Below, piece by piece: positions 17,503 through 28,374 of a DNA stretch of 64,000 nucleotides. Source of the DNA: JAUIAI01 sp041396685 (GTDB lineage: Bacteria > Pseudomonadota > Gammaproteobacteria > Burkholderiales > Burkholderiaceae_E). Under the pieces are notes generated by a model, which saw only the letters and a program-made list of their open reading frames with translations, ran no database searches and was not told the DNA's origin. The first letter of the stretch is position 1; every line of letters starts with the position of its first letter. The position numbers were made by a program, and so were the translations under genes. The DNA lies in NCBI GenBank assembly GCA_041396685.1, contig JAWKYD010000008.1, forward strand, positions 1 to 64,000, given 5' to 3'.

Positions 17503-18722
17503 ATGAGCTTTCAAATGCTCGAGAACGAACTGGACGGCGCCAACATCAAGGTCGTCGGCATCGGCGGCGCCGGTGGCAATGCGGTCAATCACATGATCGA
17601 CCGCGGCGTCCAGGGCGTCGAATTCATCGCCATCAATACCGACAAGCAGGCGCTGCGCCGCTCGTTGGCCGCCAAGACCATCCAACTCGGTGGTCAGGGC
17701 CTGGGCGCGGGTGCGCGTCCCGACGCCGGTCGCGCTTCCGCCGAGGCTGCCCGCGAAGAGATTCGCAACGTGCTCGGGCGCGAACATGGTGTTCCTGACC
17801 GCCGAAAGCACGTAGGCAAGGGCACCGGCACCGGCGCCTCGCCGGTGGTCGCCAGGGTCGCCCGAGGAACTCGGCATCCCGGCCGTTGGCGTGGTCTCGG
17901 CCCCTTCGAATTCGAAGGCAAGAAGAAGCTGCAGGTGGCCGAGGCCGGCATCGAGCAGATGGTCGAGCTGGTCGATTCTCTGATCGTCGTGCTCAACCAG
18001 AACCTGTTCGCAGTGATGGACGAGGACGCCAGCCTCGAGGACGCCTTCAAGCGTGCCGACGACGTGCTCAACAATGCCGTTGCCGGTATCGCCGAGATCA
18101 TCAACGTGCCCGGCCTGGTCAGCAATCGATTTCGCCGACGTGCAGACCGTCATGACCGACGGAGACCAAGGCGATGATGGTCATCGACTCGGCCAGCGGC
18201 CTCGACCGTGCGCGTGGCTGCCGAACAAGCCGTGACCTCGCCGCTGCTCGACGGCGTCGATCTGTCGGGTGCGCGTGGCGTGATCAGCATCGGCCAGCCG
18301 CAGCCTAAACTGCGCGCGAGACCAACGGTGGATCAACACGATCAAGGCGTTCTGCGCCGAAGACGCGACCATCATCCACGGCACGAAGTGTTCGACGAGG
18401 ACATGGACGATCACCTGCGCGTCACGGTCGTGGCCACCGGCATCGGCAAGCGTGCCAAGCCGGTGCTCGTGCAGCGCGTCGGCCAGGGCGTGCGGGCGCC
18501 GATCGAACCGCAGCAGCAGCCGGTGCAACACGTCGAGAGCATCCCCGCCCAGGCCGTGGCGGTCGGCGGTGGGGCGGCCGAACCGGCTGGTTCGACCAGT
18601 ACGATCAACCGGCTGTCTGGCGCTCGCCGCGCGGCGCGGCCGCCAGCCAGGTCAAGGCCTTGGAGGAGAAGGGCGTCGAGCGTTTCGACATTCCCGCCTT
18701 CCTGCGCCGGCAGGCCAGCTGA
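17503..18722 (+). pseudogene. ftsZ: ftsZ, disrupted by multiple small indels (sequence error or pseudogene)
   Basis: FtsZ is the tubulin-like GTPase that forms the Z ring. The N-terminus is clean (IKVVGIGGAGGNAVNHMIDRG, residues 15-35), but no frame covers the gene. The expected NMVFLTA runs in another frame from 17786. The tubulin signature is scrambled to GKGTGTGAS (17818 on). An extra base near 17860 is compensated near 17905. After NVPGLV (18115) the IDFADVQTVM segment is again shifted. Further shifts fall near 18160, 18210, 18300-18330, 18385 and 18560-18640. The correct tail, ERFDIPAFLRRQAS, ends at a TGA at 18720. The total length, 1220 bases, fits a normal 400-residue FtsZ. Several breaks sit at homopolymers and some compensate, which favours sequence error over decay. 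Confidence 0.9.
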
Positions 18723-18753
18723 CCGCTTGGTGTTTCAGTGAGAGTCCGTACCG

Positions 18754-18776
18754 GTGGGCGGCCGATGGCCGCCCAC
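18754..18776 (+). terminator. Hairpin downstream of ftsZ
   Basis: A perfect 10-base stem (GTGGGCGGCC / GGCCGCCCAC) with a GAT loop lies 32 bases after the ftsZ stop. No U-tract follows, so it may act with Rho or as an RNA-stability element that ends the dcw transcript. The rest of the 432-base gap to 19154 shows no gene, only this hairpin, a -10-like TACAAT at 19079 and the hairpin at 19111. Confidence 0.5.
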
Positions 18777-19078
18777 ACCAGGCAGACCGCCGGTGTCGTG
18801 ACCGGTCGGCGCGCCGTGCTTTGGCGGGTCGGAGGTTTGCGCGCCGCAGGGGGGGGTGACGGATGCCGTCGCGATGATGTCGTGCGGCAGGCGGCTGGGT
18901 TCTGAGAAGCGTCCTGTCCCGGGCGTTCGACGTTCGCGCGGATGCGTGCGTGCCGTTCGGCGCCGGGTCGATGTGGGCATGCACGATGCGGGAGCATCGC
19001 CGATACCGTCACGGCCGGCCTGGTGCGGCTGTCCGTGCGTTTGGCGTGCCTATTCGACGAGCGCCGGGGACAGGACAC

Positions 19079-19084
19079 TACAAT
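19079..19084 (+). promoter_or_regulatory. Candidate -10 box for the peroxiredoxin gene (TACAAT)
   Basis: TACAAT occurs 76 bases before the peroxiredoxin ATG. The only -35-like sequence (TTCGAC at 19053) is 20 bases upstream, which is too far for a standard promoter, so support is limited to the -10. Confidence 0.35.
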
Positions 19085-19110
19085 CGACGTGGTTTTGCCT
19101 GGCCATCGCG

Positions 19111-19132
19111 GGCCGCCCGCCTCCGGGCGGCC
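19111..19132 (+). other. GC-rich hairpin in the peroxiredoxin 5' leader
   Basis: A perfect 9-base stem (GGCCGCCCG / CGGGCGGCC) with a 4-base loop ends 22 bases before the ATG and 12 bases before the purine-rich ribosome-binding site. It could be a terminator of upstream transcripts or a leader structure affecting translation. Confidence 0.4.
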
Positions 19133-19154
19133 GACACACTACGGAGAAAAAAAC

Positions 19155-19643
19155 ATGATCAAGGTTGGAGACCGCGTTCCTGACGCAACCCTTTTCGAGT
19201 ATTCCGAAGAGACCAAGGGCCCCGGTCCCGTCAGCGTCGCCGAAGCGGTGGCCGGCAAGAAGATCGCGGTATTCGGCCTGCCCGGCGCATTCACGCCGAC
19301 CTGCTCGGCGCAGCACGTGCCCGGCTACGTCGGCCTGCACGGCGACCTCAAGGCCAAGGGTATCGACGAGATCTGGTGCGTATCGGTCAACGACGCGTTC
19401 GTGATGGGGGCCTGGGGCCGCGATCAGAAAGTCGACGGCAAGATCCGCATGATGGCCGACGGCAGCGCGCAATGGACCAAGGCCATGGGCATCGAGCTCG
19501 ATCTGGTGGCGCGCGGCATGGGGGTTCGCTCGCAGCGGTATTCGATGCTGCTCGACGATGGCAAGGTCGCCCAGCTCAATGTCGAGGCACCCGGCAAGTT
19601 CGAGGTTTCCGACGCCAAGACGCTGTTGGGGCAGGTCGGCTGA
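19155..19643 (+). CDS. Peroxiredoxin, Prx5-like (AhpC/TSA redoxin)
   Basis: This thiol peroxidase reduces hydrogen peroxide and organic hydroperoxides in the cytoplasm. The 162-residue product carries the peroxidatic cysteine in LPGAFTPTCSAQHVPGY (C50), the hallmark of the Prx5 subfamily. No second conserved cysteine pattern is evident, so it may be a 1-Cys type. The ATG at 19155 follows ACGGAGAAAAAAAC, a good ribosome-binding site. The frame is open upstream but that part overlaps the leader hairpin. A peroxiredoxin between ftsZ and lpxC is conserved in Burkholderiales. Its link to division is positional only. Confidence 0.92.
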   Translation: MIKVGDRVPDATLFEYSEETKGPGPVSVAEAVAGKKIAVFGLPGAFTPTCSAQHVPGYVGLHGDLKAKGIDEIWCVSVNDAFVMGAWGRDQKVDGKIRMMADGSAQWTKAMGIELDLVARGMGVRSQRYSMLLDDGKVAQLNVEAPGKFEVSDAKTLLGQVG

Positions 19644-19707
19644 CGCCAGTGGCCGTGGCCCGCGCGAGCGTCGGCGGGCCACATTCCATCTTCATCGGGC
19701 CGCCCGA

Positions 19708-20634
19708 ATGCTTCGTCAGCGAACCGTCAAGTCGGTGATCCGCACCCAGGGGGTCGGCCTGCACTCGGGCCAGCGGGTCGATCTGTCGCTGCTGCCGGCA
19801 CCACCCGACTCGGGCGTGGTGTTTCGCCGCACAGATCTCACCCCGGCGGTCGAGATCCGCGCCAGTGCCGAGGCGGTCAACGAAACCACCATGGCCTCCA
19901 CGCTGACGCAGGGCGAGGGCGAGGCACGTGTGCGCGTGCAGACCATTGAACACCTGATGTCGGCATTGGCCGGGCTCGGTGTCGACAATGTGATCGTCGA
20001 GGTAACCGCTTCCGAGATCCCGATTCTCGACGGGTCGGCCGCCTCATTCGTGTTTCTGATCCAGTCGGCGGGCGTGGTCGAACAGGCGCCTTGCAAGCGT
20101 TTCATCCGCGTCCTCCAGCCCGTGCAGGTCGACGACGGCGACAAGTGGGCGCGGCTCGATCCGCATTTCGGCTTTCGCATGTCGTTCCAGATCGAATTCG
20201 GTCATCCGGCTATCGATTCCACCCGTCAGCGGGTCGAGGTCGACTTCGCCACCGACAGCTACATCGGTGTGGTGTCGCGCGCACGTACCTTCGGGTTCAT
20301 CAGCGAGGTCGAGTACCTGCGCGATCGCGGCCTGGCCAAGGGCGGCAGTCTCGGCAACGCGATCGTCATGGACGAGACCCGGGTTCTCAACGACGAAGGC
20401 CTGCGCTCGGGCGACGAGTTCGCCATGCACAAGATCCTCGACGCCATCGGCGATCTGTACGTCATCGGCGCGCCCCTGCTGGCCGGATACTCGGCGCACA
20501 AATCCGGACACGCCCTCAACAACAAGCTGATTCGTGCCTTGCTCGCCAATGGATCGGCCTGGGAGTGGGCCACCTTCCGGCAGCGGCGCGAGTCGCCGCG
20601 CATGTTCGAGGCAGACTGGCGCACGGCCGCATGA
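19708..20634 (+). CDS. lpxC: UDP-3-O-acyl-N-acetylglucosamine deacetylase LpxC
   Basis: LpxC is the zinc deacetylase that commits the cell to lipid A synthesis. The ATG at 19708 gives 308 residues starting MLRQRTVKSVIRTQGVGLHSG, the usual LpxC N-terminus. Translation from the upstream ATG at 19558 would add 50 unrelated residues from inside the peroxiredoxin gene. Zinc ligands are visible: H82 in TIEHLMSALAGLGVDN and the His/Asp pair of MHKILDAIGDLYV near residue 240. KGGSLGNAIV is the active-site segment. Presence of LpxC confirms a Gram-negative, LPS-making host. Confidence 0.97.
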   Translation: MLRQRTVKSVIRTQGVGLHSGQRVDLSLLPAPPDSGVVFRRTDLTPAVEIRASAEAVNETTMASTLTQGEGEARVRVQTIEHLMSALAGLGVDNVIVEVTASEIPILDGSAASFVFLIQSAGVVEQAPCKRFIRVLQPVQVDDGDKWARLDPHFGFRMSFQIEFGHPAIDSTRQRVEVDFATDSYIGVVSRARTFGFISEVEYLRDRGLAKGGSLGNAIVMDETRVLNDEGLRSGDEFAMHKILDAIGDLYVIGAPLLAGYSAHKSGHALNNKLIRALLANGSAWEWATFRQRRESPRMFEADWRTAA

Positions 20635-20665
20635 GCAAGGCCACGCGGATTCGCCAGGAGCGGGC

Positions 20666-20848
20666 ATGATCATTCTGCTGCGTCTGGTTTTCGGGGTGGG
20701 GCTGGGCGTCTCGCTCTATTACTCGGTGCTCTACCTGATCGGCGGCGATCGGCGCCATCTGACGCGCGCCTTGCGTGTCTTGCTGGTCACGCTGGTGATG
20801 GCCGTCATCTTCTTCATCGGCGTGGCCGTCGAGCACCTGATGCAGTGA
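20666..20848 (+). CDS. Small two-helix membrane protein, unknown function
   Basis: A 60-residue product starts MIILLRLVFGVGLGVSLYYS. It has two predicted membrane segments (about residues 2-23 and 37-55) separated by a short basic loop (GGDRRHLTRALR). AGGAG lies just before the ATG. It follows lpxC by 31 bases on the same strand and probably shares its transcript. I do not recognise a family. The clean hydrophobic pattern, the ribosome-binding site and the position argue that it is a real gene. Confidence 0.65.
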   Translation: MIILLRLVFGVGLGVSLYYSVLYLIGGDRRHLTRALRVLLVTLVMAVIFFIGVAVEHLMQ

Positions 20849-20969
20849 CGCGCGCCACTTGATGCACTGCGCATAGCCGTTGCCCGGCGGCGGCGATACC
20901 CTGAACCCGGCGCCCGCATTGCCGGGCCTTCGCGCCCCGCCGGGCGCATCGGGATCAAGGATTCGCACC

Positions 20970-23204
20970 ATGGCCGACAGCCCCAGTCAAGCCGCGCTCG
21001 ACTATCACCGCTTTCCCGCGCCCGGCAAGATCGCGGTCGTGCCGACCAAGGCGATGGCCACTCAGCGTGATCTGTCGCTGGCCTATTCGCCCGGCGTGGC
21101 GGACGCCTGCATGGCCATTCACGGTGATCCTGCGCTGGCCTCCGAACTGACCGCGCGCGCCAACCTGGTCGCGGTGGTCACCAACGGCACGGCGGTGCTC
21201 GGCCTGGGCAACATCGGCCCATTGGCCGGCAAGCCGGTGATGGAAGGCAAGGGCTGTCTGTTCAAGAAGTTCGCCGGCATCGACGTGTTCGACATCGAGC
21301 TGGCCGAGACCGATCCCGATGCGCTGGTCGATACCATTGCGCGACTGGAGCCGACGTTCGGCGGCATCAACCTCGAGGACATCAAAGCGCCGGAGTGCTT
21401 CTACATCGAGCGCAGGTTGCGCGAGCGGATGAAGATCCCGGTCTTTCACGACGACCAGCACGGGACCGCGATCGTGGCCGCTGCGGCGTTGCTCAATGCG
21501 CTTGCCCTGATCGAAAAGCTGCCGGCGAACGCTCGTGTCGTCTGCTCGGGCGCCGGCGCCGCGGCGATCGCCTGTCTCGATCTGATGGTCAGCCTGGGTG
21601 TCTCGCGCGAGAACATCGTCGTCTGCGACAGTCGTGGCGTGGTGCACTCCGAGCGAACCGGGCTGGATGAGTTCAAGAGCCGCTATGCGCGCGCCACCGA
21701 GGCGCGCTCCCTGGCCGACGCGGTGCGCGATGCCGACGTCTTTCTCGGCCTGTCGCAGGCTGGCGTGCTCAGCCGGGCGATGGTCGCGACGATGGCGCGC
21801 GATCCGATCATTCTGGCGATGGCCAATCCCGATCCCGAGATCCGCCCCGAAGATGCCTTGGCCGAACGGTCGGATGCCATCATCGGCACCGGGCGCTCCG
21901 ACTATCCGAACCAGGTCAACAACGTACTCTGTTTTCCGTTCGTGTTTCGTGGCGCGCTCGATGTCGGCGCCACCACGATCAACGAAGCGATGAAACTGGC
22001 GGCCGTGCACGCACTGGCGGCGCTCGCGCGCAAGGAGATCCCCGACGCGGTGGCCGATGCCTACGGCACGCCCGGGCTTCGCTTCGGGCGCGAGTACCTG
22101 ATCCCCAAACCCTTTGACCCGCGCCTGATCGATCAGGTGGCGCCGGCGGTCGCCAAGGCCGCAGTGGATAGTGGCGTGGCCACCCGTCCGATCGCCGACT
22201 GGCGCGGCTACCGGCAGCGACTGCGTCACTTCGTCTACAAGACCGCCGATGTCATGAGCCCGGTCTATTCGGTAGCCAAGGCGCTCGGCGAGGAGCGGGC
22301 GTTGCGAGTGGCGTACGCCGAGGGGGAGGACGAGCGCGTACTGCGTGCTGTGCGCATCGTGGTCGACGAAGGCCTTGCCCGGCCGGTTCTGATCGGTCGC
22401 AGCGAACGTGTCGCGGCGACGATCTCCGCGGCAGGCCTCGATCTGAGCGCCGGCCGGGATTTCGATCTCGTCGACCCACGGGCGGACGGAGATGGCGCTC
22501 GTGCCGTCGCCGATCTCGAGCCCGCGGCGCTCGCCAGTCTGTCGACCGAGCGCGCGGCCGCGCTGCTGCGCGGCGGTCAGATCGATGCCGCGCTGTGTGG
22601 CACGGTTGGCGATTTCAAGCAGCATGTCGATGTCGTGCGCCGGTTCATCGGCCCGCGCAAGCGAAACGGCATCCTGGCCTCGATGCAGATGCTGATCCTG
22701 CCCGACCGGCACTTGTTCATTTGCGATACGCAGATCAACGACGATCCCGGTGCCGCCGAAGTCGCCGAAATCGCGTTGCTGGCGGCTGAGGCCGTGCGTC
22801 GCTTCGGCAAGGTGCCGCGCGTCGCCTTGTTGTCGCATTCCCATCTGGGCTCGAGCGATTCCGCCTCGGCCCGCAAGATGCGTGAGGCGCTGGCCCGGAT
22901 CCGTGCGGCGGAGCCGGGTCTCGAGGTGGCCGGCGAGGTGCGCGCCGATACGGCCTTGTCGCGCAAGCTCCAGCAACGCGAGCCTGCAGACTTCGGCCTG
23001 ACCGACGAGGCCAACCTGCTCGTGATGCCGAACATCGAGGCGGCGAACATCTCCTACAACCTGCTGCGGATGGTGGCTGGCAACGGCCTCACCGTCGGTG
23101 GCGTACTCCTCGGAGCCGCCCGGCCGATTCACATCATGACGCCATCGTCGACCGTGCGACGCATCGTCAACATGACGGCTGTGGCCGTCGCGTCGGCGGT
23201 CTGA
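20970..23204 (+). CDS. maeB: NADP-dependent malic enzyme with phosphotransacetylase-like domain
   Basis: The enzyme decarboxylates malate to pyruvate with reduction of NADP. The 744-residue product is the long, two-domain MaeB type. Residues 1-430 are the malic enzyme part (AYSPGVADACMAI, FHDDQHGTAIVAAAALLNAL, GAGAAAIACLDLM for the nucleotide). Residues from about 430 are a phosphate acetyl/butyryltransferase-like domain that in known MaeB proteins is regulatory and not catalytic. AAGGA precedes the ATG at 20970. An upstream in-frame start at 20880 lacks family similarity. The gene interrupts the usual lpxC to DUF721 order. Confidence 0.95.
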   Translation: MADSPSQAALDYHRFPAPGKIAVVPTKAMATQRDLSLAYSPGVADACMAIHGDPALASELTARANLVAVVTNGTAVLGLGNIGPLAGKPVMEGKGCLFKKFAGIDVFDIELAETDPDALVDTIARLEPTFGGINLEDIKAPECFYIERRLRERMKIPVFHDDQHGTAIVAAAALLNALALIEKLPANARVVCSGAGAAAIACLDLMVSLGVSRENIVVCDSRGVVHSERTGLDEFKSRYARATEARSLADAVRDADVFLGLSQAGVLSRAMVATMARDPIILAMANPDPEIRPEDALAERSDAIIGTGRSDYPNQVNNVLCFPFVFRGALDVGATTINEAMKLAAVHALAALARKEIPDAVADAYGTPGLRFGREYLIPKPFDPRLIDQVAPAVAKAAVDSGVATRPIADWRGYRQRLRHFVYKTADVMSPVYSVAKALGEERALRVAYAEGEDERVLRAVRIVVDEGLARPVLIGRSERVAATISAAGLDLSAGRDFDLVDPRADGDGARAVADLEPAALASLSTERAAALLRGGQIDAALCGTVGDFKQHVDVVRRFIGPRKRNGILASMQMLILPDRHLFICDTQINDDPGAAEVAEIALLAAEAVRRFGKVPRVALLSHSHLGSSDSASARKMREALARIRAAEPGLEVAGEVRADTALSRKLQQREPADFGLTDEANLLVMPNIEAANISYNLLRMVAGNGLTVGGVLLGAARPIHIMTPSSTVRRIVNMTAVAVASAV

Positions 23205-23206
23205 TC

Positions 23207-23793
23207 GCGCTGCAGCCAGGCAATCTTCAACCCCTTGGCGACGACTACCGCGTCGGCATCGTCGGCGCCACCGGTCTGGTCGGCACCCTGATGCCGCAGT
23301 GCCTGGTCGAGCGCGGCTTTCCGGTCAAGACCCTGCGCTTGTTCGCGTCATCGCGATCGGCGGGGCGGCGCGTCGCCTGGCGGCGACATCTCGCGCGTTC
23401 TTGCGCCGGTTGTCGCGGCGGCCGGTGCGGTGGTGATCGACAACTCGTCGGCGTGGCGCGGTGATCCGGAGGTGCCGCTGGTGCTGGCCGAGGTCAATGC
23501 GCATGAACTGACCCGGATCCCGAAGGTCATCATCGCCAATCCGAACTGCACCACGATGGCCGCGATGCCGGTGCTCGAGCCGCTCCATGATGCCGCGGGT
23601 CTGTCCCGGCTGTTGGTCAGCACCTATCAGGCAGTATCGGGCGCCGGGCTGGCCGGTGTGGATGAACTGGCACATCAGTTCGAGGCCGTGAACGACGTCC
23701 GGCGCCTGGCATTCGACGGCGACCCGACAGGCCTTCCCGGCCCGCGTCAGTGGCCGGTGCCGATCGCGTTTCGCCCTGCTCCGATCGGGGTCA
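23207..23793 (+). pseudogene. asd: Remnant of aspartate-semialdehyde dehydrogenase gene (asd)
   Basis: Two reading frames together match Asd, the NADP enzyme that makes aspartate semialdehyde for lysine, DAP, threonine and methionine. The first (23243 on) reads DYRVGIVGATGLVGTLMPQC, the N-terminal Rossmann motif. Near 23380 it breaks, and the second frame reads APVVAAAGAVVIDNSSAWRG and then the active-site NPNCTTMAAM. About 30 residues between the two are missing. The similarity stops at PVPIAF near 23770, so the last 150 or so residues, with the catalytic histidine, are absent. No start codon exists in the first frame after the maeB stop. As read it cannot make an active enzyme. A deletion-derived pseudogene or a collapsed assembly would both fit. 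Confidence 0.85.
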
Positions 23794-24219
23794 TTGATCG
23801 AGCTGGCGGCGGATCAGGCGCTGCAGCGCATTGCGCAACGGGCCGGCCGCCAGCTCGCTGGCCGTGCCCTGCAACTGCTCCAGCGCCTGTTCGCCGATTA
23901 CTTTCACGGCCCGAGGCCTGGGCGGCGCGGCCGGCGGCGGCAGGGCCTTGACCCGCACCTTTGCCAGCCCGGGTGCATATCCCGCCACCGCCTCGATCAG
24001 GCTCGGAACGATCTGACGACTTTTGGCGGCCAGCGCCGAATTGGGCGCACAGAGCACGAGCGTGTCGTCGTGGACGCTGAGCACGGTGAGCCGCATGCCC
24101 GGCCAGCGGGCGTCGATTTCCCGCTGCATCGCGATCAGTCGGTCGGCCTGCGTTCTCAGGGCCTCGAACGTATGGTCCTGCCTGAAGTGATCGAAAAAAC
24201 CAGAGAACTGCCTGCTCAT
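23791..24219 (-). CDS. DUF721 domain protein
   Basis: The 142-residue product begins MSRQFSGFFDHF, with a central DUF721 (DciA-like) fold: residues about 45-80 read WPGMRLTVLSVHDDTLVLCAPNSALAAKSRQ, which fits the KH-like core of the family. DUF721 proteins are related to DciA, a replicative helicase loader, but short versions like this are uncharacterised. The C-terminal half is alanine/arginine/proline-rich. An upstream in-frame ATG at 24288 would overlap the secA leader and is less likely. The gene is divergent from secA. A DUF721 gene next to secA is typical of Burkholderiales. Confidence 0.75.
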   Translation of the reverse strand: MSRQFSGFFDHFRQDHTFEALRTQADRLIAMQREIDARWPGMRLTVLSVHDDTLVLCAPNSALAAKSRQIVPSLIEAVAGYAPGLAKVRVKALPPPAAPPRPRAVKVIGEQALEQLQGTASELAAGPLRNALQRLIRRQLDQ

Positions 24220-24347
24220 TGGCCGAAACCTGCGTGATAAACTGGCCGATTGCCCGAGTGCGCAACCCGCGCCGGATGCATTTGGCATCTTGGCCGTCGA
24301 CGCGTCCGATCCCGGGCCTGCGACTGAGTCAACCGGTCCGATCCCAA

Positions 24348-27119
<2,772 letters not shown>

Positions 27120-27144
27120 GCCGGCCCGTTTCCACGAACCGACC

Positions 27145-28374
27145 ATGCCCGTCAATCTGACAGCCCCCGATGCGGCCGCGCTGGCCGCGGTACCTGGTGT
27201 CGAACTCGGCACCGCCCGTGCCGGCATCCGCAAGCCCGGCCGGCGCGACATGCTGGTGGTGCGGTTCGCACCCGGCACGATGCTCGCCGGTGTCTATACG
27301 CGCAATCGCTTCTGCGCGGCACCGGTGCACGTCTGCCGCGAGCACGAGGCGGCCGCCGGTGGCCGGATACGCGCCATCGTGGTCAACACCGGCAATGCCA
27401 ATGCCGGCACCGGCGCGCCCGGCCTCGCCGACGCGCGCGCCACCTGCGCATCGTTGGCCGACCGGCTCGGCTGCGCGGCGCACGAGGTGATGCCGATGTC
27501 CACCGGCGTGATCCTCGAGCCGCTGCCCATGGACCGGCTGCTGGCCGGCCTCGAGCCCGCGCTCGCCGATCTCGGGCCCGATCACTGGGCCGACGCCGCG
27601 CAGGCCATCATGACCACCGACACCGTGCCCAAGGCGGCTTCGCGTCGGGTCGTCGTCGATGGTCACACGGTGACGCTCACCGGCATCAGCAAGGGCGCCG
27701 GCATGATTCGCCCCAACATGGGCACCATGCTCGGAATGCTCGCCTGCGACGCCGGCATCGCCCGTCCCGTGCTCGAGCGCTGGGTGCGCGAGGCGGCCGA
27801 TGCCAGTTTCAATCGCATCACGGTCGACGGCGATACCTCCACCAACGATACCTTCCTGCTCGCGGCCACCGGCGTGTCGCCGGTGCGCGTCGACGACGCC
27901 GATGCACCGGCCGCGCAGCCGCTGCGCCAGGCCATCATCGAGCTGGCCCAGTGGCTGGCGCAGGCGATCGTGCGCGACGGCGAGGGGGCCACCAAGTTCG
28001 TCACCATCACCGTGCAGGATGCCGCCGACGAGGCCGAGGCCGCCAAGGTCGCCTATGCGATCGCACACTCACCGCTGGTCAAGACCGCGTTTTTCGCGTC
28101 CGACCCCAATCTGGGCCGGCTGCTGGCCGCCATCGGCTATGCCGGCATTGACGACCTCGACGTCGGCCGCGTCGACCTGCTGCTGGACGACGTCCTGGTG
28201 GCCAGCGCCGGCGGCCGCGACGCCCGCTACCAGGAGGCCGACGGCCAGCGCGTGATGGCCAACGCCGAGTTCTCCGTCACCGTGCGGCTCGGGCGTGGCA
28301 GCGCGCGCACCACGGTCTGGACCTGCGACCTGTCGCACGACTACGTTTCGATCAACGCCGACTACCGTTCCTGA
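27145..28374 (+). CDS. argJ: Bifunctional ornithine acetyltransferase/N-acetylglutamate synthase ArgJ
   Basis: ArgJ recycles the acetyl group in arginine synthesis. The 409-residue precursor self-cleaves before a conserved threonine. Here KGAGMIRPNMGTMLGML places it at T194, giving alpha (1-193) and beta (194-409) chains. The usual residue before the threonine is alanine, while here it is glycine. VNTGNANAGTG, MSTGVILEPLP and TVDGDTSTNDTF are further signatures. It follows secA by 25 bases. The TGA overlaps the ATG of the downstream ATPase gene, so the two are coupled. Confidence 0.96.
   Translation: MPVNLTAPDAAALAAVPGVELGTARAGIRKPGRRDMLVVRFAPGTMLAGVYTRNRFCAAPVHVCREHEAAAGGRIRAIVVNTGNANAGTGAPGLADARATCASLADRLGCAAHEVMPMSTGVILEPLPMDRLLAGLEPALADLGPDHWADAAQAIMTTDTVPKAASRRVVVDGHTVTLTGISKGAGMIRPNMGTMLGMLACDAGIARPVLERWVREAADASFNRITVDGDTSTNDTFLLAATGVSPVRVDDADAPAAQPLRQAIIELAQWLAQAIVRDGEGATKFVTITVQDAADEAEAAKVAYAIAHSPLVKTAFFASDPNLGRLLAAIGYAGIDDLDVGRVDLLLDDVLVASAGGRDARYQEADGQRVMANAEFSVTVRLGRGSARTTVWTCDLSHDYVSINADYRS

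Noticed and set aside
17503..18722. Programmed frameshifting in ftsZ
   Set aside because: There are many shifts in both directions, no slippery site with a following pseudoknot, and the GTP-binding signature itself is altered. Programmed shifts are single events.
20955..23132. 725-codon open frame on the minus strand opposite maeB
   Set aside because: It lies fully antisense to an intact malic enzyme gene. Its composition is rich in R, G, D and H, as expected for the reverse of high-GC coding DNA, and it has no recognisable domain.
23430..23951. 173-residue plus-strand protein starting MVIDNSSAW
   Set aside because: Its first 110 residues are an internal piece of Asd and the rest is antisense to the DUF721 gene. 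It is a remnant, not an independent gene.
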